The position numbers were made by a program, and so were the translations under genes. Below the pieces are notes generated by a model, which saw only the letters and a list, made by a program, of their open reading frames with translations, did not search any database and was not told the origin of the DNA. A stretch of DNA of 64,000 nucleotides from Actinomyces timonensis DSM 23838 (GTDB lineage: Bacteria > Actinomycetota > Actinomycetes > Actinomycetales > Actinomycetaceae), in contig NZ_JH806632.1 of assembly GCF_000295095.1 (NCBI RefSeq), positions 1,175,696 through 1,239,695 of the forward strand. The letters run 5' to 3'. This document shows, one piece after another, positions 49,072 through 56,880 of the stretch (positions are counted from its first letter, which is position 1; each line of letters starts with the position of its first letter).

Positions 49072-50226
49072 ATGCCTATTCAACGCCAGATGGCGCAGAT
49101 GGCGCGGCTGGCGCCCGGAATCGTGCTTGCTGCGGTCGTGGCCGCCATCGCGACCCTGGTCAACAACCGGGTGCCGCTCCTGTCCGCGATGCTCGTGGCG
49201 ATCCTCGTGGGGCTCGTGGCCCGCAACATGGGGCTTGTGCCATCCGTTGCCGACCCCGGCCTGAAAGTGGTGGGCCGCACCGTGCTGCGCGCGGGCGTGG
49301 TGCTCCTGGGCCTGCGCCTGTCCATCCCGGCCGTCATGGCGCTGGGATGGGGCGCCGTCGCCGTCATCGCCGCGACTGTCACCTGTGTCTACCTGGCAAC
49401 GCTCGCCCTCGGGCGGATGCTGCGCGTCCCGCACGCCACCGTGGTGCTCACCGCCACGGGCACCGCTATCTGCGGCGCCGCGGCCGTGGCCGGGATGAGC
49501 GCGGTGGTCCGCTCCGATGGGGAGGACGACGACGTCGAGGACGCCGCGGCCACGGCGATCGCCTCGGTCACCCTCTTCGGCACGCTCATGATCGTCGCCC
49601 TGCCGCTCCTGGTGGAGGCGCTGGGCCTGGCGGAGCGCGGCGCCGGGGTCTGGGTGGGCGCCTCCGTCCACGAGGTCGGCCAGGTGGTGGCCGCCGGTGG
49701 GCTCATCAGCGCGGGCGTGCTCGATGCGGCGGTGCTGGCCAAGCTCGGGCGCGTCGTGCTGCTGGCGCCGCTCGTGGCGATCGTGGGAGTGGTGGAGGCC
49801 CGGCGCGCGGAGCGCCGGGCGCGGCTCGCGGCGGAGCGCTCGGAGGTCGGCGATGTCCTGGCGGGCGCTCCCGTGGAGCACAGCGTCGCTGATGGGCCGG
49901 GTGGCCCGGCGCGCGAGGGCGCTGGGGCCAGAGCGGGGAGTGCGGGGAATCCGGGGAGCGCGCCGATCGTGCCGCTGTTCGTCATCGGGTTCCTCCTCGC
50001 GGTGCTGCTGAGGTCCTTCCTCGACGGCGTCCTGCCCGCCTCGGTCTTCTCCTGGGGGACCCAGGTGGCGGGCTTCCTGCTGACGATGGCGATGTGCGCG
50101 ATGGGCGCGGGCGTCAACCTGCGGCGCCTGGCGGCGACGGGCCTGCGCTCGCTCGCGCTTGGCGCTGGGGCTGGCGTGGTGAGCGCAGCGGTGTCACTGC
50201 TCGGCGTCCTCGCCCTCGTGGGGTGA
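49072..50226 (+). CDS. YeiH/UPF0324 family putative sulfate exporter
   Basis: 384 residues from the ATG at 49072 (GGAGAG just ahead); a GTG at 49054 gives six more. It has about ten helices and the family motifs KVVGRTVLRAGVVLLGLRLS, TGTAICGAAAVAGMSAVV and VHEVGQVVAAGGLISAGVLD. A hydrophilic loop of about 60 Ala/Arg/Gly-rich residues splits the protein near residue 250. The family has been proposed to move sulfonates or sulfate; direct evidence is thin. Confidence 0.85.
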   Translation: MPIQRQMAQMARLAPGIVLAAVVAAIATLVNNRVPLLSAMLVAILVGLVARNMGLVPSVADPGLKVVGRTVLRAGVVLLGLRLSIPAVMALGWGAVAVIAATVTCVYLATLALGRMLRVPHATVVLTATGTAICGAAAVAGMSAVVRSDGEDDDVEDAAATAIASVTLFGTLMIVALPLLVEALGLAERGAGVWVGASVHEVGQVVAAGGLISAGVLDAAVLAKLGRVVLLAPLVAIVGVVEARRAERRARLAAERSEVGDVLAGAPVEHSVADGPGGPAREGAGARAGSAGNPGSAPIVPLFVIGFLLAVLLRSFLDGVLPASVFSWGTQVAGFLLTMAMCAMGAGVNLRRLAATGLRSLALGAGAGVVSAAVSLLGVLALVG

Positions 50227-50278
50227 GCGGAGTCCGGGCCACGATAGGTTCGGAAACATTCCTTGCCATTATGTGCCT

Positions 50279-50302
50279 AGATGGGAATAATTCTTCCCAT
50301 CT
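50279..50302. promoter_or_regulatory. Inverted repeat, probable operator of XRE gene
   Basis: AGATGGGAA (50279-50287) and TTCCCATCT (50294-50302) form a perfect 9-bp palindrome with a 6-base AT-rich spacer, 20 bases before the GTG of the HTH gene. A small GGAAACATTCC palindrome lies at 50252-50262. Size and place fit autoregulation by the XRE protein. Confidence 0.55.
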
Positions 50303-50322
50303 TGTGTCTGCGAGGAGGAGCT

Positions 50323-50637
50323 GTGGCCGCGAGCTTCCATCCGCGCATGCGGCGGCTGCTGGACCGCGTGGGCCCGTCGATCCGCCTGTGGCGGCGCGCG
50401 CAGGGGCTCACAGCTGAGCAGGTGGCGGACCGCGCCGGCATCTCCCGCCCAACGCTGCGGATGATTGAGACGCATCCCGAGCGCGTCACCTTCGGCAACG
50501 TCCTGGCAGTGCTCGCGGTGCTGGGAGTGGACGACGCCGTCGTCGCCGCCATCGACCCCATGGAGTCCGACCGCGGCCGCACCATCGTCGTCGACCGGTT
50601 GGAACGGAAGGAAAGGCGCAGGGCGCCAAGGAAGTAG
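50323..50637 (+). CDS. XRE-family (HipB-like) transcriptional regulator
   Basis: 104 residues from the GTG at 50323, which follows AGGAGG at four bases; the open frame starts earlier (50281), but that would overlap the operator palindrome. The HTH is SIRLWRRAQGLTAEQVADRA, then GISRPTLRMIETHPERVTFG. The tail with DPMESDRGR resembles HipB-type regulators, but no hipA toxin gene follows. It converges on vsr with a 4-base gap. Confidence 0.75.
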   Translation: MAASFHPRMRRLLDRVGPSIRLWRRAQGLTAEQVADRAGISRPTLRMIETHPERVTFGNVLAVLAVLGVDDAVVAAIDPMESDRGRTIVVDRLERKERRRAPRK

Positions 50638-50641
50638 TCAC

Positions 50642-51100
50642 TCAGGGCTCGGCGGGGCCGGCGGCGAGCCGGGTGAGGGTGGAGCGGATCTGGGCGACGG
50701 CGTCGGCGGCATCGGTGTGCTCCCAGATGCGCAGGACGGTCCAGCCCTCGGCTTGGAGCATGGCGGTGGTCTCGCGGTCGCGCTCGGCATTGCGGCGGAG
50801 CTTGGGCTGCCAGTAGTCGGCGTGGGTGGCGGGCGGGCGCGAGTGCTCGGGGCACGAGTGCCAGAAGCAGCCGTCGATGAACACAGCGAGGCGCTTGCGC
50901 GTGAAGACGATGTCAGCGCGGCGCCGCTTGTTGGCCCCCGGCGCGAAGTCGACCCGGTAGCGGTACCCGAGCGCGTGGAGCCGGCGCCGGATCTCGAGCT
51001 CGGGCCGCGTGTCCCGCCGCCGATTGCCGCGCATCGTGCGGGCGACGGCAGGCGAGGAGGCGCAGGACTCAGCCGCGCGGTCGGAATCCTGAGAAGACAT
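50642..51100 (-). CDS. vsr: Very short patch repair (Vsr) endonuclease
   Basis: A 152-residue Vsr-family nuclease: RRDTRPELEIRRRLHALGYR, then RRADIVFTRKRLAVFIDGCF with the catalytic Asp, WHSCPEH with zinc-site residues, and GWTVLRIWEH. Vsr nicks T:G mismatches left after deamination of 5-methylcytosine. Normally a C5-cytosine methyltransferase gene is adjacent; none is seen in this window. The small winged-helix gene lies directly upstream in the same direction. Confidence 0.92.
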   Translation of the reverse strand: MSSQDSDRAAESCASSPAVARTMRGNRRRDTRPELEIRRRLHALGYRYRVDFAPGANKRRRADIVFTRKRLAVFIDGCFWHSCPEHSRPPATHADYWQPKLRRNAERDRETTAMLQAEGWTVLRIWEHTDAADAVAQIRSTLTRLAAGPAEP

Positions 51101-51123
51101 CGTCAGTCCACATCGACGATCGG

Positions 51124-51378
51124 CTATGCGGGATCGTGTGGAAGTGACCAGGTTCCATTCCTGGCATTATTGACTGGGGCGAGTTCTCCGGCGTTTCGAA
51201 GCCTTTGCGCGGCCCATCTCATGCCGTACTGCCAGGTGTAGAAGAGATCGCCTCGCTCCCGGGGGTCTGCCTCGTGGTGGCCCCAGATGTCTTTCGCGAC
51301 GTCAAGCAGTTGAGCTGTGCCACCGTTGCGCTGCGGTGCCTCGATGATCCACGTCTGAAGATCCGTCTTGTTGCTCAT
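51124..51378 (-). CDS. Small winged-helix-like protein
   Basis: An 84-residue protein with LQTWIIEAPQRNGGTAQLLD, VAKDIWGHHE and LFYTWQYGMRWAAQRLRNAG, a pattern I associate with small winged-helix proteins next to vsr or restriction-modification genes. Function unknown; it may be a DNA-binding partner or a leftover of a restriction locus. It ends 23 bases before the vsr start and so is probably co-transcribed with it. Confidence 0.65.
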   Translation of the reverse strand: MSNKTDLQTWIIEAPQRNGGTAQLLDVAKDIWGHHEADPRERGDLFYTWQYGMRWAAQRLRNAGELAPVNNARNGTWSLPHDPA

Positions 51379-51410
51379 GACGCTAGCTTCGCACCGCGAG
51401 GCCGGTGGAG

Positions 51411-51543
51411 GTGGCCAGGTTTGAGGATTCCTTTTTCTGACGCGATGTTAGATCGTTCGTCATCCCAGGTCAGAGGGCTGTGCTTGAGCCTTGAGCCTCC
51501 CTGAAGGACCCTCAAGGCCCGAGCAATCCTCGAACCTGGCCAT
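51411..51543 (-). repeat. 140-bp inverted-repeat element, copy 4 (inverted)
   Basis: Same element in the opposite orientation: GTGGCCAGGTTTGAGGATT at 51411 is followed by the A-run side (CCTTTTTCTGAC), then the complement of the CTCTGACCT box, and the GCTCGGG box (as CCCGAGC) lies next to the other end. Right arm AATCCTCGAACCTGGCCA has one mismatch. It separates the winged-helix gene from the AlbA gene. Confidence 0.78.
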
Positions 51544-51558
51544 CTCGGGAGGGCGGTG

Positions 51559-53088
51559 TCAGGTGACGCGCGCGTAGGCGGTGCCCCGGTCGCCCTGGGA
51601 TCCCCGCATCTCCACCAGGCCAGCGGCGGCAAGGCGGCGCAGGGTATAGCGCGCCTGGTTGAGAGTGAGGCCCGAGCCCTCCACGACCTGTGTGATCGTG
51701 AGCGGCTCGTCGAGGAGCGCCAAGACCCGCTTGCCGTGGCGGGGGAGTCCCGCCCCGCCCACGCTGCTGCGCCGTGGGCCTGCTGGCGCCCCGGCTGCGC
51801 TCCCGGCCGACGGCGGCGTGAGCACAACCTGCGGCAGGGGTGTGGCCGCAGTGTCGTCCTCTTGTGGACGATGCAGGACCGCGGTGAACGAGACGCCCGT
51901 ATCGTAGAATTCGGGCGGGGCTAGATGCTGCTCGCTCATCTCCTCGCGGACCTCGATGATCCCGCCACCTTCGGCCTCGACCAGGCGCGCGCCGTCGGCC
52001 CCGCGCAGGTGGTGGCAGATCGCGTAGAGGAACTCATTCGGGGCACTGCGCCCGCCAGGCGTTCCCAGCTGCGAGGCGGTGATCGCATAGAGGCCTCCCG
52101 GATTGGAGATGACCAGTCGATCCTGGCTCAAGCGCACATCCACCCGCTTGCCATGGCTCATCGGACTGAGGCTGCGATGCACCAGCGCGTTCGCTATCAA
52201 CTCCCGCACTGCCCCCAGCGGCAGCTCTGGCACATCTGCCGCATGACCGTCCTCGCGGTAGGCGATCCGCGTGCGCGTATTGCGCTCCACCCACACCATC
52301 GCATCCTCCAGCAGCACCGGCAGCGGCCCCGTCAAATGGACGAGATCCTGCAGGCGCGCCCCGCTGGAGCGTGGCAGGTGAACCGCTGCCGTCAGGCTCA
52401 ACGACGGGATGAACTGCTGCGGGTACTCGCCCAGCGCGTACAGGCCCGCCAGCGTCAACCGGCCGCCGCTGGGCTCCACCACGCCGGTCCTCCGCAGCAG
52501 CGTCTCCTCGTCCAGTCCCTGCAAGCGCCTCGATGCGCCGCGGACCAGGCGCGTGTAGACCGCTCGCAGATCATCGTCGAGATCGGCCATGCTCGTGCCA
52601 TCCACAGGAGCTGCATCCTCAGTGCGGCGAGTCCGGCTCGTCAGTTTGACCGCCTCGATCTGCGCCCGCTCCTGCTCGCTCATCTCATAGTCGCCATCCG
52701 CCTGGCGCAGGAAGGCCCGTCCCTGGTGCTCGCAGGGCCGATCGGCGAGTGGGAGGCCGGCGACGTCGACGAATAGAACTGTCGCACCATCGACGTCCAT
52801 CGATGTGAAGGAGACCTGCACGGGCGGGGTCACCGCTCCCCGTGCCTGAGCGGCCACCGCCTGCTCCAGCTCGGAGACGTCCCGTAATCCGACGGCGTCG
52901 AATCCTCGCGACTCATCCAGGCCAAGGATGATCGTGCCGCCCTCCGGCATGTTCCCGAAGGCGCACAGGGTGGGGCCGAGGCGGGGAACGCCGTCGGCCG
53001 CGCTCTTGACCTCCACATCCGTGAGGTCGTGCCGACGGCGCCGCAGGGTCGCGATGAGTCGTGCCGCAGACTGGGGATCCCATGACAT
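51559..53088 (-). CDS. AlbA/Schlafen-domain and HATPase regulator
   Basis: A 509-residue protein. Residues 20-130 form an AlbA_2/Schlafen-like domain (DVEVKSAADGVPRLGPTLCA, then GGTIILGLDE). Residues 260-380 contain a GHKL-type ATP-binding region (AVRELIANALVHRSLSP, with the N-box Asn, and RLVISNPGGLYA). The C-terminal 70 residues form a winged helix (ITQVVEGSGLTLNQARYTLR). Such proteins are ATP-dependent transcriptional regulators, often autoregulatory and found in defence islands. The start codon lies within a double palindrome. Confidence 0.78.
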   Translation of the reverse strand: MSWDPQSAARLIATLRRRRHDLTDVEVKSAADGVPRLGPTLCAFGNMPEGGTIILGLDESRGFDAVGLRDVSELEQAVAAQARGAVTPPVQVSFTSMDVDGATVLFVDVAGLPLADRPCEHQGRAFLRQADGDYEMSEQERAQIEAVKLTSRTRRTEDAAPVDGTSMADLDDDLRAVYTRLVRGASRRLQGLDEETLLRRTGVVEPSGGRLTLAGLYALGEYPQQFIPSLSLTAAVHLPRSSGARLQDLVHLTGPLPVLLEDAMVWVERNTRTRIAYREDGHAADVPELPLGAVRELIANALVHRSLSPMSHGKRVDVRLSQDRLVISNPGGLYAITASQLGTPGGRSAPNEFLYAICHHLRGADGARLVEAEGGGIIEVREEMSEQHLAPPEFYDTGVSFTAVLHRPQEDDTAATPLPQVVLTPPSAGSAAGAPAGPRRSSVGGAGLPRHGKRVLALLDEPLTITQVVEGSGLTLNQARYTLRRLAAAGLVEMRGSQGDRGTAYARVT

Positions 53089-53134
53089 ATGACCACTCTA
53101 CACTGGTCATATGTCATCAGTGTAGAGTGGTCAT
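53082..53134. promoter_or_regulatory. Overlapping palindromes at the AlbA-gene start
   Basis: Two inverted repeats share this 53-base stretch: ATGACCACTCTACACTG (53089-53105) with its exact complement at 53118-53134 (17 bp), and ATGACATATGACCA (53082-53095) with its exact complement at 53104-53117 (14 bp). The half-site TGGTCAT occurs three times. One arm covers the ATG, so binding would block translation start or transcription; a classic autoregulatory layout. Confidence 0.65.
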
Positions 53135-53162
53135 GGCCTCTGAGGATTCCCAGTGAGGCGCA

Positions 53163-53975
53163 TCAGCCCTGGTAGTTGCCCTGCCAGACGTAGGTGAAGG
53201 GGATGTTGCCGCGCATGCCGGGGTTGACCGACGCCGAGACCACGTTCTTCGCCGTCACCGCTGCCTCCAGGGGAGTGGCCCCCTTGGCGAGCTCGGCCGT
53301 CACCGCCGCGGCTAGCGTGCAGCCCGCGCCGTGCATCCGCTCCGTCCCCACCGCAGGGACCTCGAGGACCTCCAGGGTGGAGCCGTCGTAGAACACGTCC
53401 AGCGCCGTGCCGGTGCCCAGGCTCGGGCCCGCCTTCGCCAGGACGTTGGGCACGCCGAGGTCGAAGATGCGCTTCGCCGCGTCCTTGAGGGCCTCCACCG
53501 AGGTGATCTCCTCGACGCCCGCCAGCGTCGCCGACTCGAAGAGGTTCGGGGTGACCATCGTGGCGCGCGGCAGGATCTTCTCGCGCAGCGCGTTGTCCAC
53601 CGCCATCGCCGTCGAGAACTCCTGGCCCTTGCAGATGAGGACCGGGTCGAGCACGACGATCGGGAAGCCGTAGCGCTCCAGGGCGGTGTCGACGACGTCG
53701 ATCGTGGGCTGCGTGCCGAGCATCCCGATCTTCACGGCGTCGATCCGGGTGTGGACGGTGGCGCAGGCCTCGATCTGGTCGGCGATCACCTGTGGGTCCA
53801 CCGGCACGAAGCGGTGGTCCCAGTTGGCCTTCGGGTCCATGGACACGATGCAGGTCAGCGCCGTGCAGCCGAAGACGCCGAGCTGCTGGAAGGTCTTGAT
53901 ATCCGTCTGCGCGCCAGCGCCACCGGAGGCCTCGGAGCCGGCGATGGCCAGGGCGATGGGGGGAGTAGTGCTCAT
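53163..53975 (-). CDS. pdxK: Pyridoxine kinase / hydroxymethylpyrimidine kinase
   Basis: A 270-residue ribokinase-fold enzyme: IAGSEASGGAGAQTDIKTFQ at the N-terminus, DPVLICKGQEF, TPNLFE and the catalytic-Asp/anion-hole motif MHGAGCTLAAAVTAELAKG (Cys before T as in ThiD/PdxK2). The segment LTCIVSMDPKANWDHRFVPV closely follows the B. subtilis PdxK type once called ThiD, so pyridoxal or pyridoxine phosphorylation is at least as likely as HMP phosphorylation. No thiamine genes are adjacent. The ATG at 53975 is preferred. Confidence 0.82.
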   Translation of the reverse strand: MSTTPPIALAIAGSEASGGAGAQTDIKTFQQLGVFGCTALTCIVSMDPKANWDHRFVPVDPQVIADQIEACATVHTRIDAVKIGMLGTQPTIDVVDTALERYGFPIVVLDPVLICKGQEFSTAMAVDNALREKILPRATMVTPNLFESATLAGVEEITSVEALKDAAKRIFDLGVPNVLAKAGPSLGTGTALDVFYDGSTLEVLEVPAVGTERMHGAGCTLAAAVTAELAKGATPLEAAVTAKNVVSASVNPGMRGNIPFTYVWQGNYQG

Positions 53976-54218
53976 GGGCCAAGCCTGCACCCGCGCGGGC
54001 CCGTCGCGCAGCACCGGGACCCGGGCGATCCCATCATGCGAGTGCCGACGACGGATCCGGGCCTCCGCCCCGCCGTCCCTGTTGTCCAGGCCCCGCTGGC
54101 CCCGTCGCGCGCGCTTCCGGCGCCACCCTTGGTCCTGCCCATCGCGCCTCGTATAGCATGGCAGCGCATCACGGAACGGTCACGGAGCCTGGGCTCCTGG
54201 ACCCACGAAGGAGCTCTT

Positions 54219-55937
54219 GTGCGCCGACTCGGCAGTTACTACTTCCTGGAGGAGTCCATCGGATTCGGCGCCCAGGGCGAGGTATGGCGCGGCCACGCCG
54301 AGGGCTCCGAGGAGCCGCTGGCCTTCAAGCTCCTGCGCCGCGAGTTCACGCGGGGAGGCAGCGTCGTCGACGTCTTCCTCAAAGAGCGAGACATCCTCTC
54401 CCGCCTCCACAGCCCCAACGTCGTCGCCATCCGGGACATCGTCGTCGAGCGGGACACCCTCGCCATCGTCATGGACTACGTCGTGGGCGGGAGCCTGGCC
54501 GACCTCATCAATGGGCGCGGCGCCCTGCCGCCCGCCGAGGTCGCCTGGCTCGGCACCGGGATCGCCGCGGGCGTGGCGTCCGCGCACGACGCCGGCGTGG
54601 TGCACCGCGACCTCAAACCGGTCAACATCCTCATGGACTCGGCGACGACGCCCAGCACCCCGCGCGTCGCCGACTTCGGGGTCGCCCGCATCTGCGACGC
54701 CAACGGCGCGGCCAAGACCACCGTCGGCATGGGCACCCCCCTCTACATGGCGCCCGAGGTCAGTGAGGGAGCGCGCCCCACCCCTGCCATGGACATCTAC
54801 TCCCTCGGCGCGCTGCTCTACGAGCTCACCTGCGGCGTCCCGCCCTTCCTCGGGCCTCCCGTCCAGGTGCTCCGCTTCCACATGCAGCTCGCCCCCGGGC
54901 GCCCCGACGGCGTCCCCCAGCCCCTCTGGCAGCTCATCAGCGCGATGCTCGCCAAGGACCCCGCCGCGCGGCCGGCGATCGGGCAGGTCCACCAGGCGCT
55001 CGCCTCGATGACCAGCTCACTGGCAGGTATCCCCGCCGCGCCCTCGCTGACGACCCCGCCTCCTGGCGTGCCGGTGGAGAGCCCCGCCGCCGCGACCATG
55101 GTCGTCAGCCCGCCCACCGCCTCTGCCGCATCCGCCACGGACGCGGCTCTCCAAGGCACTCCAGGCGAGAGCGCGGTGGAGCCGATGAGCGCTGAGCCGT
55201 ACGCCGCCACCCAGCCCCTGCCGGACGACGAGGCGCCCATGGCCATGGCACCGCCGAGCGTGACCCCCGCGGCCGTGCCAGCCGCGCCGCCGACGGCGGG
55301 GGCGTCCAAGCGGCGCCCGCGCAAAGCGCTCGTCGCATTCATCGTCGTGCTCGCCGTCGTCGCCCTGGCTGGAGGGGGGTACGCGGTCAGCCGGGTCCTC
55401 TCCGACGACTCGGGCCCGGACCAGGCGGGGCAGACCGCAGGCCTCACCGCCCCGGCTTCTACCACGCCATCGCGCTCAGCGGGGCACTCCGCGACGCCGT
55501 CGCCGCGAGCCAGCGCGTCGGCGGCCACGAGCGCGCCAGCGGCGAAGACCTCCCCGGGATACCTCGCCGACCTGCCCGCCAAGAGCTCCACCTTCTCGCC
55601 CGGCTCGGCGAAGATCGCCGGGACCGCCTATGCCCACGCGCTCACCTACACGAGCGCCGGCAGCTCTGACGGAAGCGGCGAGTGGGATCTCGGCGGCGGC
55701 TACACGCAGCTCACCGGCACTTTTGGGCTGAGTGACGAGACGCGCGATCCGGGCGCGAGCTTCAGCCTCCAGATCTTCGCCGACTCCACGCCCGTGGCCA
55801 CCGAGACCATCTCCCGCGGGGTCTCCAAGAGCATCACGCTCGATCTCACCGGCGTGAAGAGCCTCAAGATCGTCCTCACGCCCAGCGGCGGGGCCTCCGG
55901 GGCGGTCGCCGTCCTCGGCGACGTCAAGCTCTCCTGA
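54219..55937 (+). CDS. Ser/Thr protein kinase with NPCBM-like external domain
   Basis: 572 residues from a GTG preceded by GAAGGAG at five bases. Kinase domain (10-270): EESIGFGAQGEVWRG glycine loop, FKLL Lys, VVHRDLKPVNIL catalytic loop, ADFGVAR metal loop and GTPLYMAPE. A Pro/Ala-rich stretch (275-365) leads to one membrane helix (ALVAFIVVLAVVALAGGGYA). Outside, a Ser/Thr linker and a 120-residue beta domain (YLADLPAKSS, YTQLTGTFGLSDETRD) resembling NPCBM/NEW2 sugar-binding domains. It could sense cell-wall or host glycans instead of the muropeptides recognised by PASTA kinases. Confidence 0.85.
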   Translation: MRRLGSYYFLEESIGFGAQGEVWRGHAEGSEEPLAFKLLRREFTRGGSVVDVFLKERDILSRLHSPNVVAIRDIVVERDTLAIVMDYVVGGSLADLINGRGALPPAEVAWLGTGIAAGVASAHDAGVVHRDLKPVNILMDSATTPSTPRVADFGVARICDANGAAKTTVGMGTPLYMAPEVSEGARPTPAMDIYSLGALLYELTCGVPPFLGPPVQVLRFHMQLAPGRPDGVPQPLWQLISAMLAKDPAARPAIGQVHQALASMTSSLAGIPAAPSLTTPPPGVPVESPAAATMVVSPPTASAASATDAALQGTPGESAVEPMSAEPYAATQPLPDDEAPMAMAPPSVTPAAVPAAPPTAGASKRRPRKALVAFIVVLAVVALAGGGYAVSRVLSDDSGPDQAGQTAGLTAPASTTPSRSAGHSATPSPRASASAATSAPAAKTSPGYLADLPAKSSTFSPGSAKIAGTAYAHALTYTSAGSSDGSGEWDLGGGYTQLTGTFGLSDETRDPGASFSLQIFADSTPVATETISRGVSKSITLDLTGVKSLKIVLTPSGGASGAVAVLGDVKLS

Positions 55938-55983
55938 GCGCTGCACGGGCGCTGGGGCGGGCGCGGGCTCAGGCCGCGCGGGC

Positions 55984-56871
55984 TCAGATGAGCGCCGCCA
56001 GTGCGGCGATGACGACGGCGGCGCTGCGGGCCGCGGCCTCATCGGCGCCGATGTGGAAGTCTTGGCCCGCCTCGGGCCCGCACAGGTCCGAGACCCCGCG
56101 AACGGAGGCGAAGGGCGCGCCCGCGGCGGCCGCGACCTGCGCGAGCGCCGTCGACTCCATATCCGTGCTCACCGCCTCCGGGAAGGCCTCGCGCGTATCC
56201 GCCACATTCGCCGCCGTCACGAAAGAATTGCCCGAGAGCATCTGCCCGGCGTGCAGGCGCGCCGACGACGAGCCCGGGGTCGCGCTGGCCAGCGCCTCCG
56301 GGCCATGGGTCCCGACGGCGCGGAGCAGGGAGGGCGCGGCCTCGAAAACCGTGGGCTGGCCGGGGATCTGGCCGCGGGCGTAGCCGAAGGCCGTCGCGTC
56401 GGCGTCCGTGAATGCCAGGGTCGTCGAGGCGCAGACGTCTCCCACCTCGACGGCGCGGGCGAGGCCCCCCGCCGTCCCAGCGGAGATGATCGCGCGCGGG
56501 GCCACCTGCCCCAGCGCCGCCGATAGGGCCGAGGCGGCAGCCACCAGGCCGATCCCCGTGCGGATGAGGACGAGCTCGCGAGGGGTCCCGGGAGCAGCGG
56601 CGTCTGTGCCCGCAGCGCCGTCGGGGCCCTCAGCGCCCTGGGCGGTGCTCACGGCGTCGCCCGTGGCGGCGGAGGGCAGCGCGAGGCTCGCGGCCCAGGC
56701 GGCGTCGCCGTGCAGCGCGATCGGCGCGGCGCCGTCGAGCGCGGGGAGGCGGTCGAGGAAGGGGCGCGCCTCCTCCTCCATGGCGACGAGGACGATCGCG
56801 TCAACCCGGCGGACCGGGCGCGGAGAAGCGGTGGGGGGCTGCGAGAGCTGTGAGCCTTGCGAGGACGTCAT
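55984..56871 (-). CDS. mtnN: 5'-methylthioadenosine/S-adenosylhomocysteine nucleosidase
   Basis: A 295-residue nucleosidase (about 25 extra residues at the N-terminus and a 40-residue insert after LPSAAT). Motifs: IVLVAMEEEARPFLDRL, ISAGTAGGLA phosphate-site loop, STDMESTALAQVA purine/ribose site and RGVSDLCG with the catalytic Asp. It cleaves SAH to S-ribosylhomocysteine, the substrate of LuxS encoded 1.1 kb upstream in the same direction. The stop of the upstream hydrolase is 9 bases away. Confidence 0.9.
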   Translation of the reverse strand: MTSSQGSQLSQPPTASPRPVRRVDAIVLVAMEEEARPFLDRLPALDGAAPIALHGDAAWAASLALPSAATGDAVSTAQGAEGPDGAAGTDAAAPGTPRELVLIRTGIGLVAAASALSAALGQVAPRAIISAGTAGGLARAVEVGDVCASTTLAFTDADATAFGYARGQIPGQPTVFEAAPSLLRAVGTHGPEALASATPGSSSARLHAGQMLSGNSFVTAANVADTREAFPEAVSTDMESTALAQVAAAAGAPFASVRGVSDLCGPEAGQDFHIGADEAAARSAAVVIAALAALI

Positions 56872-56880
56872 GCGGCGAGC

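Noticed and set aside
50323-50637. HipBA toxin-antitoxin operon
   Set aside because: The regulator looks HipB-like but the next gene is the convergent vsr; no HipA kinase is present.
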